NCBI RefSeq assembly: GCF_039503195.1
Contig: NZ_JBCJKP010000001.1
Location: 6,200,001 to 6,264,000 of the forward strand
Direction of reading: 5' to 3'
Origin: Streptomyces mirabilis
GTDB taxonomy: Bacteria > Actinomycetota > Actinomycetes > Streptomycetales > Streptomycetaceae
DNA: 64,000 nt
How positions within the stretch are numbered: the first letter of the stretch is position 1; each line of letters opens with the position of its first letter. The notes beneath the pieces are model-generated. The model was not told the DNA's origin, made no database searches, and saw nothing but the letters and a program-made list of their open reading frames with translations. Positions 36,466-44,881 of this stretch are shown here, one piece after another. The translations under genes were made by a program, and so were the position numbers.

Positions 36466-37002
36466 ATGACTCACGGTATGCGGTCGGACACCCAAACCCC
36501 CTATCTCGACGGCGGCGGACGAGATTGGCGGGACACCGCCACCCGCTACGCCCTGTTGCCCCTGCGCGTCTTCCTCGGCGTCACCTTCATCTACGCCGGC
36601 CTCGACAAACTCACCAACAGCGCCTTCCTCTCCGACTCCGGCTCCGGCTCGATCGGCGAGCTGATGCACAACGTGCACGACTCCGCTGCGATCCCGGCCC
36701 TCGTCGACCTCGCCCTGAAGAGCCCCGTCGGCTTCGGCTACGCCATCGCCTTCGGTGAACTGGCCGTCGGCATCGGCACGCTCATCGGCCTGCTGGCCCG
36801 CCTCGCGGCCCTCGGCGGCGCGCTCATCTCCCTCAGCCTGTGGCTGACGGTGAGCTGGGCCTCCGACCCGTACTACTACGGCAACGACCTCGCCTACCTG
36901 ATGGCCTGGCTGCCCCTGGTCCTCGCGGGTGCCTCGGTCTTCTCCGTCGACGCGGCCTTGCGCGCGAGGCGCGGCCAACGGTCCGGAGACCTCCGCTCCT
37001 GA
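36466..37002 (+). CDS. DoxX-family membrane protein
   Basis: 178 residues from ATG 36466 (GGAGAG upstream). DoxX fold: four transmembrane helices, first with LPLRVFLGVTFIYAGLDKLTN (the family signature), then GYAIAFGELAVGIGTLIGLLARLAALGGALISLSLWLTVSW and YLMAWLPLVLAGASVFSVDAAL. The family includes subunits of terminal quinol oxidase and, in mycobacteria, a membrane oxidoreductase complex with SodA and SseA; the role here is unknown. Confidence 0.85.
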   Translation: MTHGMRSDTQTPYLDGGGRDWRDTATRYALLPLRVFLGVTFIYAGLDKLTNSAFLSDSGSGSIGELMHNVHDSAAIPALVDLALKSPVGFGYAIAFGELAVGIGTLIGLLARLAALGGALISLSLWLTVSWASDPYYYGNDLAYLMAWLPLVLAGASVFSVDAALRARRGQRSGDLRS

Positions 37003-37074
37003 GCAACGCGGGTCAGGGCGGTTCAGCGCGGAGCGTCGCACGGCATCGCAGGGTGGATCGCACGGCATCGCGGG

Positions 37075-37113
37075 CTGGTGGGTGCAGGGAGTGGAGCGCC
37101 CTGCACCCACCAG
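37075..37113. terminator. Terminator between convergent genes
   Basis: A perfect 15-bp stem, CTGGTGGGTGCAGGG with CCCTGCACCCACCAG, and a 9-nt loop. Just before it a 17-bp unit, TCGCACGGCATCGCrGG, is repeated directly. Confidence 0.8.
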
Positions 37114-37132
37114 TGCTCCGTTCACGCCCCCG

Positions 37133-37357
37133 CTACCCGGACACCCCCGCTCCCCGTCGCCGCAACCGTCGCCGACGTATGCCATGGGCCAGGAACGCCA
37201 CCGCGCCCGCCAGACAGAGCCCACCCGTGACGACGGGGATGATCGCGAACCACGGTGTGTCCCACCAACCGCCCGCGTCGCCCGCGTAGGTGACGCCCGC
37301 GACGGTGAGGAAGAGGCCGGCGACCAGCTTTCCCGGCTGGAACTCATGACGTGGCAC
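37133..37357 (-). CDS. Small two-helix membrane protein
   Basis: 74 residues. Two hydrophobic segments (LVAGLFLTVAGVTYAG; FAIIPVVTGGLCLAGAVAFLAHG) and a very basic C-terminus (RRRRLRRR). Its start overlaps the end of the PspC-domain gene by 14 bp, so translation is probably coupled. It belongs with the PspC stress-response genes here; precise role unknown. Confidence 0.75.
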   Translation of the reverse strand: MPRHEFQPGKLVAGLFLTVAGVTYAGDAGGWWDTPWFAIIPVVTGGLCLAGAVAFLAHGIRRRRLRRRGAGVSG

Positions 37358-38810
37358 GGATCACCTCCGCCTGTCCCACGCCGACCTGGAGGTTCAGGTC
37401 GAGCGTGCCGCCGTTCTTGCCGCCGGTCGGGGCCGGCAGGGTCACCTGCTTGTGCTTGCCCGGTTCCACATCCACGTCCTTCTTGCCGTCGCCCGGCAGC
37501 TGGATGTCCCCGACGCCCACGTCGATGTTCAGCTTCACGGTCGCGTCCTTGGGGACGATCACCTTCAACTGGCCCGCGCCCACCTCCGCGGTCGTCGTCA
37601 CCGTCTGGCCCTTGGTGAGGCCGAGATGGGTGAGATCGAGGGTGCCCACACCCGTGCCGAGGTCGAAACGCTCCGGGACCGCGGCAGCCGTCCTGGGAGT
37701 CCACTCGACCCGCATCCAGTGGGTGCTGATGTCCTTCGGCATGGCCACGGAGCTGGCCAGCAGCGCCGCCGTGATCACTGCGAGGAAGATCGACCCCGCG
37801 CCCGTACGCCCCACGAACGCGCTGAGTGCGATGCCCAGGCCGAACACGACGAGCGCGCAGGACAGACCGGTCTGCAGGCTGGTGGCGAGCGGATGGTCGT
37901 TCCACGTCAGGCCCGTGCCGAGGCCGCCCGCGACCAGGGCGAGCAGGAAGACCCAGCCGCCGATCCAGCGCGGGCCGCGCGGCTGCGGCTCACGGGCCGC
38001 GTGGAGGTCCCGTATGTCCGGGCGGGGCGTGCCGCGGGCGATGTTGAGCGCCGCCGCGACATCCCGGTCCCGGGCGTCCGGCGGGCCCCACAGATAGCCG
38101 GTGCCGCCCACGTGCGAGCCGTCCTTGACGATCGGGTCGCGCCACCAGGAGGGGTAGGAGACGGGGACGGGCGGGGCCTGCGCCTCCGGCGGGGCGTCCG
38201 CCACCGCCTGGGCGGCGAGCGGGTCGGGGTCGGGGGCGCCGCGCTGCTGCGACCAGTACCCCGCGCCCGCGAGAAGCAGGGACAGGACGACGGCGAACGT
38301 CAGCACGCTGCCGTTGCTCAACATCGACAGGAACACCCCGCAGCCGACCAGCGCGAAGAGCACGGCCGCCAGCGCGTGGCCGTCGACGCGGCCGGTGAGG
38401 AGCTTGCGGACCTCGTTCTCCTCCTCGTCGTCGTAGGGAACGAACAGCCAGACGAAGCCGTAGAAGATGAGACCGATGCCGCCCGTGGCGGAGAGCACGG
38501 CGAGCACGATCCGGAAGATCACCGGGTCCATGTCGCACTGCCGCCCCAGCCCGGCGCACACACCGCCCAGCATCTTCTGCCGCCGGTCGCGCCGGAACCT
38601 GCGCGGGCCCTCGGGCGCCGACGGCTCCCCGTGCGCGCGCGGCTCCTGACCTGTCGCGCCCGGCGCTCCCGCACCCTCCGCGGCGCCCGCGGAGCCCGTG
38701 GCGGTGCCCACGGAGGGCGGCGCGGCGTCCCGCGGCCCGGCACCCGATGGTGGGGCGCCCGGGCCGGGGCCGGGATCCGGCTCCGCTGCCGCGTGCTGCT
38801 GATCTGTCAT
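37344..38810 (-). CDS. PspC-domain membrane protein with adhesin-like C-terminal domain
   Basis: 488 residues from ATG 38810. A Pro/Gly/Ala-rich N-terminus of about 70 residues, then PspC domain 72-130 (FRRDRRQKMLGGVCAGLGRQCDMDPVIFRIVLAVLSATGGIGLIFYGFVWLFVP), several more transmembrane helices (LAAVLFALVGCGVFLSML; WIGGWVFLLALVAGGL; SCALVVFGLGIALSAF), and an exported beta-rich C-terminus (FDLGTGVGTLDLTHLGL ... VEVGAGQLKVIVP-type repeats, GVGDIQLPG, LNLQVGVGQAEVI), resembling the LiaF/DUF4097 beta-helix. Divergent from the histidine kinase gene, whose product shares the PspC domain. Confidence 0.87.
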   Translation of the reverse strand: MTDQQHAAAEPDPGPGPGAPPSGAGPRDAAPPSVGTATGSAGAAEGAGAPGATGQEPRAHGEPSAPEGPRRFRRDRRQKMLGGVCAGLGRQCDMDPVIFRIVLAVLSATGGIGLIFYGFVWLFVPYDDEEENEVRKLLTGRVDGHALAAVLFALVGCGVFLSMLSNGSVLTFAVVLSLLLAGAGYWSQQRGAPDPDPLAAQAVADAPPEAQAPPVPVSYPSWWRDPIVKDGSHVGGTGYLWGPPDARDRDVAAALNIARGTPRPDIRDLHAAREPQPRGPRWIGGWVFLLALVAGGLGTGLTWNDHPLATSLQTGLSCALVVFGLGIALSAFVGRTGAGSIFLAVITAALLASSVAMPKDISTHWMRVEWTPRTAAAVPERFDLGTGVGTLDLTHLGLTKGQTVTTTAEVGAGQLKVIVPKDATVKLNIDVGVGDIQLPGDGKKDVDVEPGKHKQVTLPAPTGGKNGGTLDLNLQVGVGQAEVIRATS

Positions 38811-38988
38811 GTGTCCATGGTGACGGGCGGGAAGGCCCGGCGGCAGTCGGGACGACCCTGGCCGAACCCTGATATCGGCCCTGACGGGGTCGGAGGGAAC
38901 CGTTCGCGCACCGGTCTCTCGAAGATCAGGGGAGTCTCGGGGGTCCACCCTGATGCTCCTGCCCTCCGCCCGTGTGACCATCGATGGC

Positions 38989-40278
38989 ATGCCGGAAGCC
39001 GCAGCAGTGCCCCTCGACGACCCGCGGCCCCCGCGCAAGCTCTACCGCAGCAGCGACGGACGCTGGCTCGGGGGCGTGGCGCGAGGGCTCGCCGGGCATC
39101 TCGGGCTGCCCGTGATCTGGGTGCGGCTGGTGTTCGTCGGCCTGTTCATGGCGGACGGCCTCGGAGCGCTGCTCTATGCCGCGTTCTGGTTCTTCGTGCC
39201 GCTCGGCGTCGGCGGCGTCGACTCCGGGCGCACCCCGGCCTTCACCACCGAGACCGCCCCCGACGGCCGCCGCAGACTCGTGGCCCGCAAGCCGGACCGG
39301 GGCCAGATGGTCGCCCTGATCCTCATGGTCGTCGTGGCCATGGTGTTCGTCGGCAATGTGAATCTCGGCGGTGGGGCACGGGCCTATCTCTGGCCGACCG
39401 TTCTCGTCGGCGCGGGCGTCGCCCTGGTCTGGCGCCAGGCGGACAACGCGCGGCGGGCCCGCTGGGTCGAGGTCGGCCGTCGTCGTCGTACGCTCACGCT
39501 GCTGCGCTCCGCGGCCGGTGTCCTGCTCGTCACCGCGGGCGTGTCCGGAATATTCGTGCTGCAGGGCTCGGCGGCCCACCTCGGGTCGGTCCTCCAGGCG
39601 GCACTCGCGGTCCTGGTCGGCACAGCGCTCCTCGCCGGCCCCTATCTCGTGCGCATGACCCAGGACCTCTCCGAGGAGCGCCTGATGCGCATCCGCGCCC
39701 AGGAGCGGGCCGAGGTCGCCGCCCACGTCCACGACTCGGTGCTGCACACCCTGACCTTGATCCAGCGCAACGCGGAGAACGCGAACGAGGTGCGCCGGCT
39801 CGCCCGCGCCCAGGAGCGCGACCTGCGCGCCTGGCTCTACAAACCGGAGGGCACCGGCAAGGACGAGGCGGACGAGCCGACGACCCTGGCCGAGGCGGTC
39901 CGTCGCAACGCGGCCGAGGTCGAGGACAAGCACGGCGTCCCCATCGAGGTCGTCGTCGTGGGCGACTGCCCGCTCGACGAGGGCCTGACCGCACAGATGC
40001 AGGCCGCGCGCGAAGCGATGGTGAACGCCGCCAAGTACGGTGGCGAGGGCGGCGCCGTACAGGTCTACGCCGAAGTCGAGGGCAGGACGGTCTTCGTGTC
40101 CGTCCGCGACCGCGGTCCCGGCTTCGACCTCGACGGGATACCCGCCGACCGCATGGGCGTTAGAGAATCGATCATCGGCCGCATGGAGCGCAACGGCGGC
40201 ACGGCGCGACTGCGCGCGGTGCCGGACGGCGGCACGGAGGTCGAGCTGGAGATGGAAAGGGCGGAGAAGACGTCATGA
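38989..40278 (+). CDS. PspC-domain sensor histidine kinase
   Basis: 429 residues from ATG 38989 (GTG 38974 possible). N-terminal PspC domain (residues 15-80: KLYRSSDGRWLGGVARGLAGHLGLPVIWVRLVFVGLF), further transmembrane helices (QMVALILMVVVAMVFVG; AYLWPTVLVGAGVALVW; LLRSAAGVLLVTAGVSGIFVL), then a LuxR-type kinase core: phospho-acceptor His248 in AHVHDSVLHTLTLIQ, and the HATPase with AREAMVNAAKYGG and RDRGPGFD. Overlaps the response-regulator gene by 4 bp (ATGA). The likely signal is cell-envelope stress, sensed together with the divergent PspC protein. Confidence 0.9.
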   Translation: MPEAAAVPLDDPRPPRKLYRSSDGRWLGGVARGLAGHLGLPVIWVRLVFVGLFMADGLGALLYAAFWFFVPLGVGGVDSGRTPAFTTETAPDGRRRLVARKPDRGQMVALILMVVVAMVFVGNVNLGGGARAYLWPTVLVGAGVALVWRQADNARRARWVEVGRRRRTLTLLRSAAGVLLVTAGVSGIFVLQGSAAHLGSVLQAALAVLVGTALLAGPYLVRMTQDLSEERLMRIRAQERAEVAAHVHDSVLHTLTLIQRNAENANEVRRLARAQERDLRAWLYKPEGTGKDEADEPTTLAEAVRRNAAEVEDKHGVPIEVVVVGDCPLDEGLTAQMQAAREAMVNAAKYGGEGGAVQVYAEVEGRTVFVSVRDRGPGFDLDGIPADRMGVRESIIGRMERNGGTARLRAVPDGGTEVELEMERAEKTS

Positions 40279-41081
40279 GCGACGTGAACGGACCGACCGG
40301 GCAGACCCCGGCATCGAACGGGCCGGAGGATGCCGCCGCGGGTACGGCCGGGGCCGAGTCGGCCCCGGGACCGACCACCGAGCCTGTCGCCGGTGCGGGC
40401 GCGGCCTCTGCCGGGGGAGGACGCCGTGTGCGCGTCGTGCTCGTCGACGACCACCGCATGTTCCGTACGGGAGTGCAGGCCGAGATCGGAGAGACCGAGC
40501 GGACCGGCGTCGAGGTGGTCGGCGAGGCCGCGGACGTCGACCAGGCGGTCACGGTCATCACGGCCACCCGGCCCGAGGTCGTCCTGCTCGACGTCCATCT
40601 GCCCGGCGGCGGTGGTGTCGAAGTGCTGCGCCGCTGCGCCCCGTTGATGGCCGACGCCCGCCAGCCGGTCCGTTTCCTCGCGCTCTCCGTGTCGGACGCC
40701 GCGGAGGACGTCATCGGTGTGATCCGCGGCGGCGCCCGTGGCTACGTCACCAAGACCATCACCGGCACGGACCTGGTGGACTCCGTCTTCCGCGTCCAGG
40801 ACGGCGACGCGGTCTTCTCGCCCCGCCTGGCCGGATTCGTCCTGGACGCGTTCGCCTCCACCGACGCCCCGCCCGTCGACGAGGACCTCGACCGTCTCAC
40901 CCAGCGCGAGCGCGAGGTCCTGCGTCTCATCGCCCGCGGCTACGCCTACAAGGAGATCGCCAAGCAGCTGTTCATCTCGGTGAAGACGGTCGAGTCGCAC
41001 GTCTCGGCGGTCCTCAGGAAGCTCCAGCTGTCGAACCGCCACGAGCTGACCCGATGGGCCACCGCGCGTCGGCTGGTCTAA
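40275..41081 (+). CDS. LuxR-family response regulator
   Basis: 268 residues, ATG inside the stop of the kinase gene. About 50 disordered residues (Gly/Ala/Pro-rich) precede the receiver domain: RVVLVDDHRMFRTGVQAEIG, phospho-acceptor Asp106 (VVLLDVHLPGGGG), Ser in ALSVSD, Lys in YVTKTITG. HTH in about 205-262: LTQREREVLRLIARGYAYKEIAKQL, TVESHVSAVLRKLQLSNRHEL. The extended N-terminus is unusual for NarL-type regulators. Cognate of the PspC kinase; likely targets include the divergent PspC operon. Confidence 0.92.
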   Translation: MSDVNGPTGQTPASNGPEDAAAGTAGAESAPGPTTEPVAGAGAASAGGGRRVRVVLVDDHRMFRTGVQAEIGETERTGVEVVGEAADVDQAVTVITATRPEVVLLDVHLPGGGGVEVLRRCAPLMADARQPVRFLALSVSDAAEDVIGVIRGGARGYVTKTITGTDLVDSVFRVQDGDAVFSPRLAGFVLDAFASTDAPPVDEDLDRLTQREREVLRLIARGYAYKEIAKQLFISVKTVESHVSAVLRKLQLSNRHELTRWATARRLV

Positions 41082-41103
41082 CCGATCGCGTCGAGAGGGT
41101 TGG

Positions 41104-41736
41104 TTACCGGTGTTCCGCGTCGGTCGCCCGGCCCAGTATCCGTAGCGCCCAGCGGTAGTGACGTACGGCCTTCACGATGCCGATGAGGCCGGTCAGCCAC
41201 AGGATCAGGCCGATGCCCATGCCCTGGACGACATCGCTGTACAGGGGGTGGCCGGGCTCGGCCCGCGCCGCCGCCGTGAAGGACGTCCAGGCACCGATCG
41301 CGCAGACGCCGAGCGAGGAGAGCAGCCAGAAGAGGCTGAGGCCGGGGGAGCGGAGCCGGGAGTCGGTCGCGGGGTGCCGGTCCAACTCGGACCAGGCGTC
41401 CAGCAGTCGGTGTATGTGGTGGTCCCGGCGCACGGAGAGGGCGACGGCGACGACGGTCGGGGCGAGCGCGGCGAGGCCCAGCAGGGCGAAGAGCGGGCCC
41501 AGGACGAAACCGGTGGGGTCGCGCTGCTCGAGTTGTCGCAGCGGCAGCACCAGCAGCGCCCAGCCGACGATCGCCGCGAGCGCCAGCAGCCAGAGCAGCA
41601 GCACCCGGTGCACCCCGAGGCTCCGCCTGCGCAGCTCCTCCAGGGCCCGCCCCCGGTCGGCCAGCAGCGCGGCGCGGTCCGGCCAGGTCCTGATGTGCGC
41701 GGGCGGCGGCGGAGGCGGCAGCAGAGAGCCGGGCAT
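41104..41736 (-). CDS. Membrane protein of unknown function
   Basis: 210 residues. After a Pro-rich start (SLLPPPPPPAHIRTWPDR) come four helices: VHRVLLLWLLALAAIVGWALLVLP, TGFVLGPLFALLGLAALAPTVVAVALSV, LFWLLSSLGVCAIGAWTSFTA and GMGIGLILWLTGLIGIV. Charged loop RDHHIHRLLDAWSELDRHPATD between helices 2 and 3. No motif that I recognise; convergent with the response-regulator gene. Confidence 0.75.
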   Translation of the reverse strand: MPGSLLPPPPPPAHIRTWPDRAALLADRGRALEELRRRSLGVHRVLLLWLLALAAIVGWALLVLPLRQLEQRDPTGFVLGPLFALLGLAALAPTVVAVALSVRRDHHIHRLLDAWSELDRHPATDSRLRSPGLSLFWLLSSLGVCAIGAWTSFTAAARAEPGHPLYSDVVQGMGIGLILWLTGLIGIVKAVRHYRWALRILGRATDAEHR

Positions 41737-41873
41737 CAGAACCTCTCGGACGACGGAGCGACGACGGAGCGACGACGGGACGACGGAGCGATGACGACGG
41801 AAACAGAGTCCGCGCCGACGCTACCGTGATCCACTTCTCCGTCCGCACCACACCGCGGTCGCCCCCGCGTCTT

Positions 41874-42956
41874 TCACGCCACTCGGGTGGCCCCCGCGAA
41901 CGGCATCTCGTCGACGGGCGCCAGCCGTACGGGCGCCGATGGGTTCGGGGCGTGGATCATCTGGCCGTTTCCGACGTAGATGCCCACATGGCTGATTCCC
42001 GAGTAGAAGAACACCAGGTCGCCGGGGCGGAGTTCGGACCGTGAGACCCGGTGTCCGGCGTTGATCTGCGCGTACGTCGTGCGCGGCAGCGAGATGCCCG
42101 CGGCGCGGTACGCGGCCTGGGCCAGGCCCGAGCAGTCGAAGGCGTCGGGCCCGGTGGCGCCCCAGACGTAGGGGCTGCCGAGCTTCCCGTAGGCGTACGC
42201 GACGGCCTCCGCCGCACGCGAGTTGGGTGCCGCGACGGAGCCGGGCGACGACACCGGGCCGAGGTCCCGCACGGCGGAGCGCGAGGCGCGCTGCCCGGCG
42301 CCTCCCGTACCTCCGGCCGCTCCCAGGTCCCCGAGCTGCGCGCGCTGCTCGTCGGTGAGCCGGGACAGCAGCTGCCGCGCCGTGTCCAGCTTCCCGGTGA
42401 TCGTCTTCTTGGCCCGCTTCAGCTCCGCCTGACGCGACGTGAGCGAGGCCAGTTCGACATGCGCGGCCCCGCGCAGCTGCTCGATCTCCCGCAACTGCTT
42501 GCGCACCCGGGCCACGGCCTCCGCCTGCCGGCTGCCGGCCCGCTCGGCGAACGCGGCCCCTTCCAGATACTGGTCGGGGTTGTCGGAGAGCGCGAGTTGC
42601 AGCGCGGGGTCCAGGCCTCCGCTGCGGTACTGCGCGGCGGCGATCGAACCCAGCGCGTCCCGAGCCGTGTTGAGCCGGTCCTCCTTGCGCGCCGCCTCGT
42701 CGCGCAGCGCGTTCAGCCGCTGCTCCGCCTTGTCGGCCTTGTCCTTCGCGCCGTCGTACTTCTGGGTGGCGACCTCCGCCTCCTCGTACAACTTGTCCAC
42801 CTTGGCCTTCACCTGCGCCGGCGACAGCTGCGGGTCCGCGTGCCCCGTCCCGTCGAAGCCCGTCGCCGTGGCCGCGCCCGCGAGGGCGATGGTCGCGGCG
42901 GTGCGGGCCGTGTTTCCACCGAGCGAGCGCTGTCTGGGCTTTCGGTGCGCTGCCAC
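41874..42956 (-). CDS. Secreted NlpC/P60 peptidoglycan endopeptidase
   Basis: About 360 residues from GTG 42956 (ATG 42968 would add MWAL but has GGAAGG touching it). Signal peptide region in the first ~40 residues (TARTAATIALAGAATATGFD...HA), long coiled coil about 45-210 (KVDKLYEEAEVATQKYDGAKDKADKAEQRLNALR), Gly-rich hinge, and NlpC/P60 domain 240-360: Cys275 in FDCSG, His in ISHVGIYVG, third-residue His in MIHAPNP. Cleaves D-iGlu-DAP bonds in peptide stems. Paralogous to 44882-46051. Its upstream leader has a strong hairpin but no clear ydaO motif. Confidence 0.92.
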   Translation of the reverse strand: MAAHRKPRQRSLGGNTARTAATIALAGAATATGFDGTGHADPQLSPAQVKAKVDKLYEEAEVATQKYDGAKDKADKAEQRLNALRDEAARKEDRLNTARDALGSIAAAQYRSGGLDPALQLALSDNPDQYLEGAAFAERAGSRQAEAVARVRKQLREIEQLRGAAHVELASLTSRQAELKRAKKTITGKLDTARQLLSRLTDEQRAQLGDLGAAGGTGGAGQRASRSAVRDLGPVSSPGSVAAPNSRAAEAVAYAYGKLGSPYVWGATGPDAFDCSGLAQAAYRAAGISLPRTTYAQINAGHRVSRSELRPGDLVFFYSGISHVGIYVGNGQMIHAPNPSAPVRLAPVDEMPFAGATRVA

Positions 42957-43024
42957 GAGGGCCCACATCCTTCCCGGGGGACTTGCCTACGACCGCCGGG
43001 GACGAGCGCGGTCGGCGGGGACAC

Positions 43025-43067
43025 GTCCGGCGGCGGCCCACACAGGGGGAGCGGGCCGCCGCCGGAC
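43025..43067 (-). promoter_or_regulatory. Strong leader hairpin upstream of the first NlpC/P60 gene
   Basis: GTCCGGCGGCGGCCC and GGGCCGCCGCCGGAC form a perfect 15-bp stem with a 13-nt loop, about 70 nt before the gene start. No U-tract follows on the minus strand. It could be an intrinsic terminator, the expression platform of an unrecognised riboswitch, or an mRNA stabiliser. Confidence 0.45.
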
Positions 43068-43368
43068 CTTTCTCGGCGGTGGTGTCCGGCTGCCGCCCCT
43101 GGCCCGGGCGGCGGTGGGGAGCCGGTCACCTGGTGGAGGACGCTAAACCTGAGAGTGATGTCTCGGTAACGTCATGTACGGAAGTGGCACCACTGGATCG
43201 CGGGGCGACCGTATGTGACCGTGATCCCGGCCCGGCGCGGTCGACTTCACGCGGTGTGATGACCGATGGGGCGGTTCCGGGACCATCGGTGGTTCCCAGG
43301 TGGTACGGGTCTACAGGGGGTGGGCCGGTGACAAGAGAGGTCAGGGCCGCCGATTAGGCTCCGGCCCC

Positions 43369-43722
43369 ATGGACGTACTCATCCATCTCTTCGTCGGCCT
43401 GCACATCATCGGCATCGCCTCGCTCCTCGGCGGTTTCCTCACCCAGATGAAGGCGATGGGCCAGGGCACCGCCCGGTTCGTCCCCGCCATGCTGCACGGC
43501 GCGCTGACCATGCTGGTCACGGGCGTCGCACTCGTCGGCCTCAACCAGGCCGACGGCCACTCGGTCAACACCATCAAGATCGGCGTGAAGCTCGCCCTGC
43601 TGATCGTGATCCTCGGACTCGTCTATGTGAAGCGGGACGACGAGAAGGTGGACAAGGGCCTGTTCGGGCTCGTAGGGCTGCTCACGACCGCGAACATCTT
43701 CATCGCGGTGCTCTGGACCTGA
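43369..43722 (+). CDS. Small integral membrane protein
   Basis: 117 residues from ATG 43369. Four hydrophobic helices: LIHLFVGLHIIGIASLLGGFL, MLHGALTMLVTGVALVGL, IKIGVKLALLIVILGLVYV and LFGLVGLLTTANIFIAVLW, with a charged KRDDEKVDKG loop. Widespread in actinobacteria; function not known to me. Confidence 0.8.
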   Translation: MDVLIHLFVGLHIIGIASLLGGFLTQMKAMGQGTARFVPAMLHGALTMLVTGVALVGLNQADGHSVNTIKIGVKLALLIVILGLVYVKRDDEKVDKGLFGLVGLLTTANIFIAVLWT

Positions 43723-43787
43723 CGGCCCCCCGAAGGCCCCCACGGACGGCTACGGCGCTTCCGGACGGCGTTACGGATGCCCGACCG

Positions 43788-44786
43788 TTACGGCTCCTGC
43801 GGGGCATGACCGCTACGGCTCCCGTGGCGCCTGACCGCTACGGCCACCAGCGCCAGCCACGCCGCGACCGAGATCCACAGCAGCACCTGCCCGAGCCCCC
43901 TGAGCCGGCCGACGCCGATGGCGGCCGCGACCGACAGCGTCGCCACCGCCGTCATCCCGAGCGGGAACACGGTCGCCCAGCGCAGCACGTCGTAGCGCGG
44001 TCGGGGCCACAGGGCCTCCGCCACGGCCAGCACGCAGTACGTGCCGAGGACGAGCACGAGCAGCGCCTCGGTCACCCAGCGCAGCACGCCGTTGTCGTCG
44101 TTGTTCCACAGGTAGATGTTCGCCTGGTACGCGAGGATCAGCTTCGACCCCGCCAGCGCCGAGATGGCGAGCGCGCCGCCCGCGATCCACTGGTCCCCGG
44201 CGCCCGTGGCGACCTCGCGGTAGTCGAAGTAGAACAGCGCCATCGTGTAGAGCAGGAGCCCCAGCCAGAACAGCACCAGCGCGGTGTGCGCGAGCCAGTC
44301 CGTGTGCGTCGCGGGGGCGAGCGTCGCGCCCAGCACCGCGAGCCCCTGCGTGGCCACACAGCCGAGGAACACCGCTCCGGGCATACGGGGCCGCCATTGC
44401 CGTACGACCAGGAGGAGCAGTCCCGGCCAGAGTGCCGCAGACAGGGCGAGCAGGGCCTCGGCCGGCACCTCCCAGCCCAGCGTGACCAGCCGCGTGCCGA
44501 GCACGGTCGTCGCCGCGACCGCGGTGAGCGCGCTCGGTGTACGGGCCTCCGTCAGCCACCGCTCCCGCTCCCGCAGCAGCCGTACGGCGAAGGCCGCGGC
44601 GAGCCCGAGCCAGCCGACGGCCGCGAGGACCAGCACGATCCGGGACAGGATCTCGTAGCCGGTCTGCTCCAGCCCGATCGAGATGATGCCGGTGGCCAGG
44701 ATCGCGGCTCCGGCGCCCGGCGGACTCTGCGCCCACCAGGTACGCAGGCCGGTCCACCGGGTGCCGGGCGGGGAGATGGCTGACAT
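43788..44786 (-). CDS. TDT (SLAC1/TehA-type) transporter-like membrane protein
   Basis: 332 residues from ATG 44786. About ten transmembrane helices; the pattern SPPGAGAAILATGIISIGLEQTG at the start resembles the tellurite-resistance/dicarboxylate transporter family (TehA, Mae1, SLAC1), whose helix 1 begins PxxFxxVMATGI. Other helices: LVLAAVGWLGLAAAFAVRLL, ALWPGLLLLVV, FWLGLLLYTMALFYFDYR, LRWATVFPLGMTAVATLSVAA. Substrate (anion or dicarboxylate) not deducible. Its stop TAA is followed by a convergent gene. Confidence 0.65.
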   Translation of the reverse strand: MSAISPPGTRWTGLRTWWAQSPPGAGAAILATGIISIGLEQTGYEILSRIVLVLAAVGWLGLAAAFAVRLLRERERWLTEARTPSALTAVAATTVLGTRLVTLGWEVPAEALLALSAALWPGLLLLVVRQWRPRMPGAVFLGCVATQGLAVLGATLAPATHTDWLAHTALVLFWLGLLLYTMALFYFDYREVATGAGDQWIAGGALAISALAGSKLILAYQANIYLWNNDDNGVLRWVTEALLVLVLGTYCVLAVAEALWPRPRYDVLRWATVFPLGMTAVATLSVAAAIGVGRLRGLGQVLLWISVAAWLALVAVAVRRHGSRSGHAPQEP

Positions 44787-44881
44787 GGGCCCGATGCTAA
44801 GGACCTTCGAGCGGGTTGGCGGCGGGCCACGCGCGCGTGGAGCTCGATGAGCCCCACGCGCGCGCGGCGGGCGTCGAGGCG

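Noticed and set aside
42957..43200. A ydaO riboswitch before the first NlpC/P60 gene
   Set aside because: The diagnostic GAACCCGACAGCTAAC block and GGGGTGAAT are missing, unlike the leader at 46070-46290.
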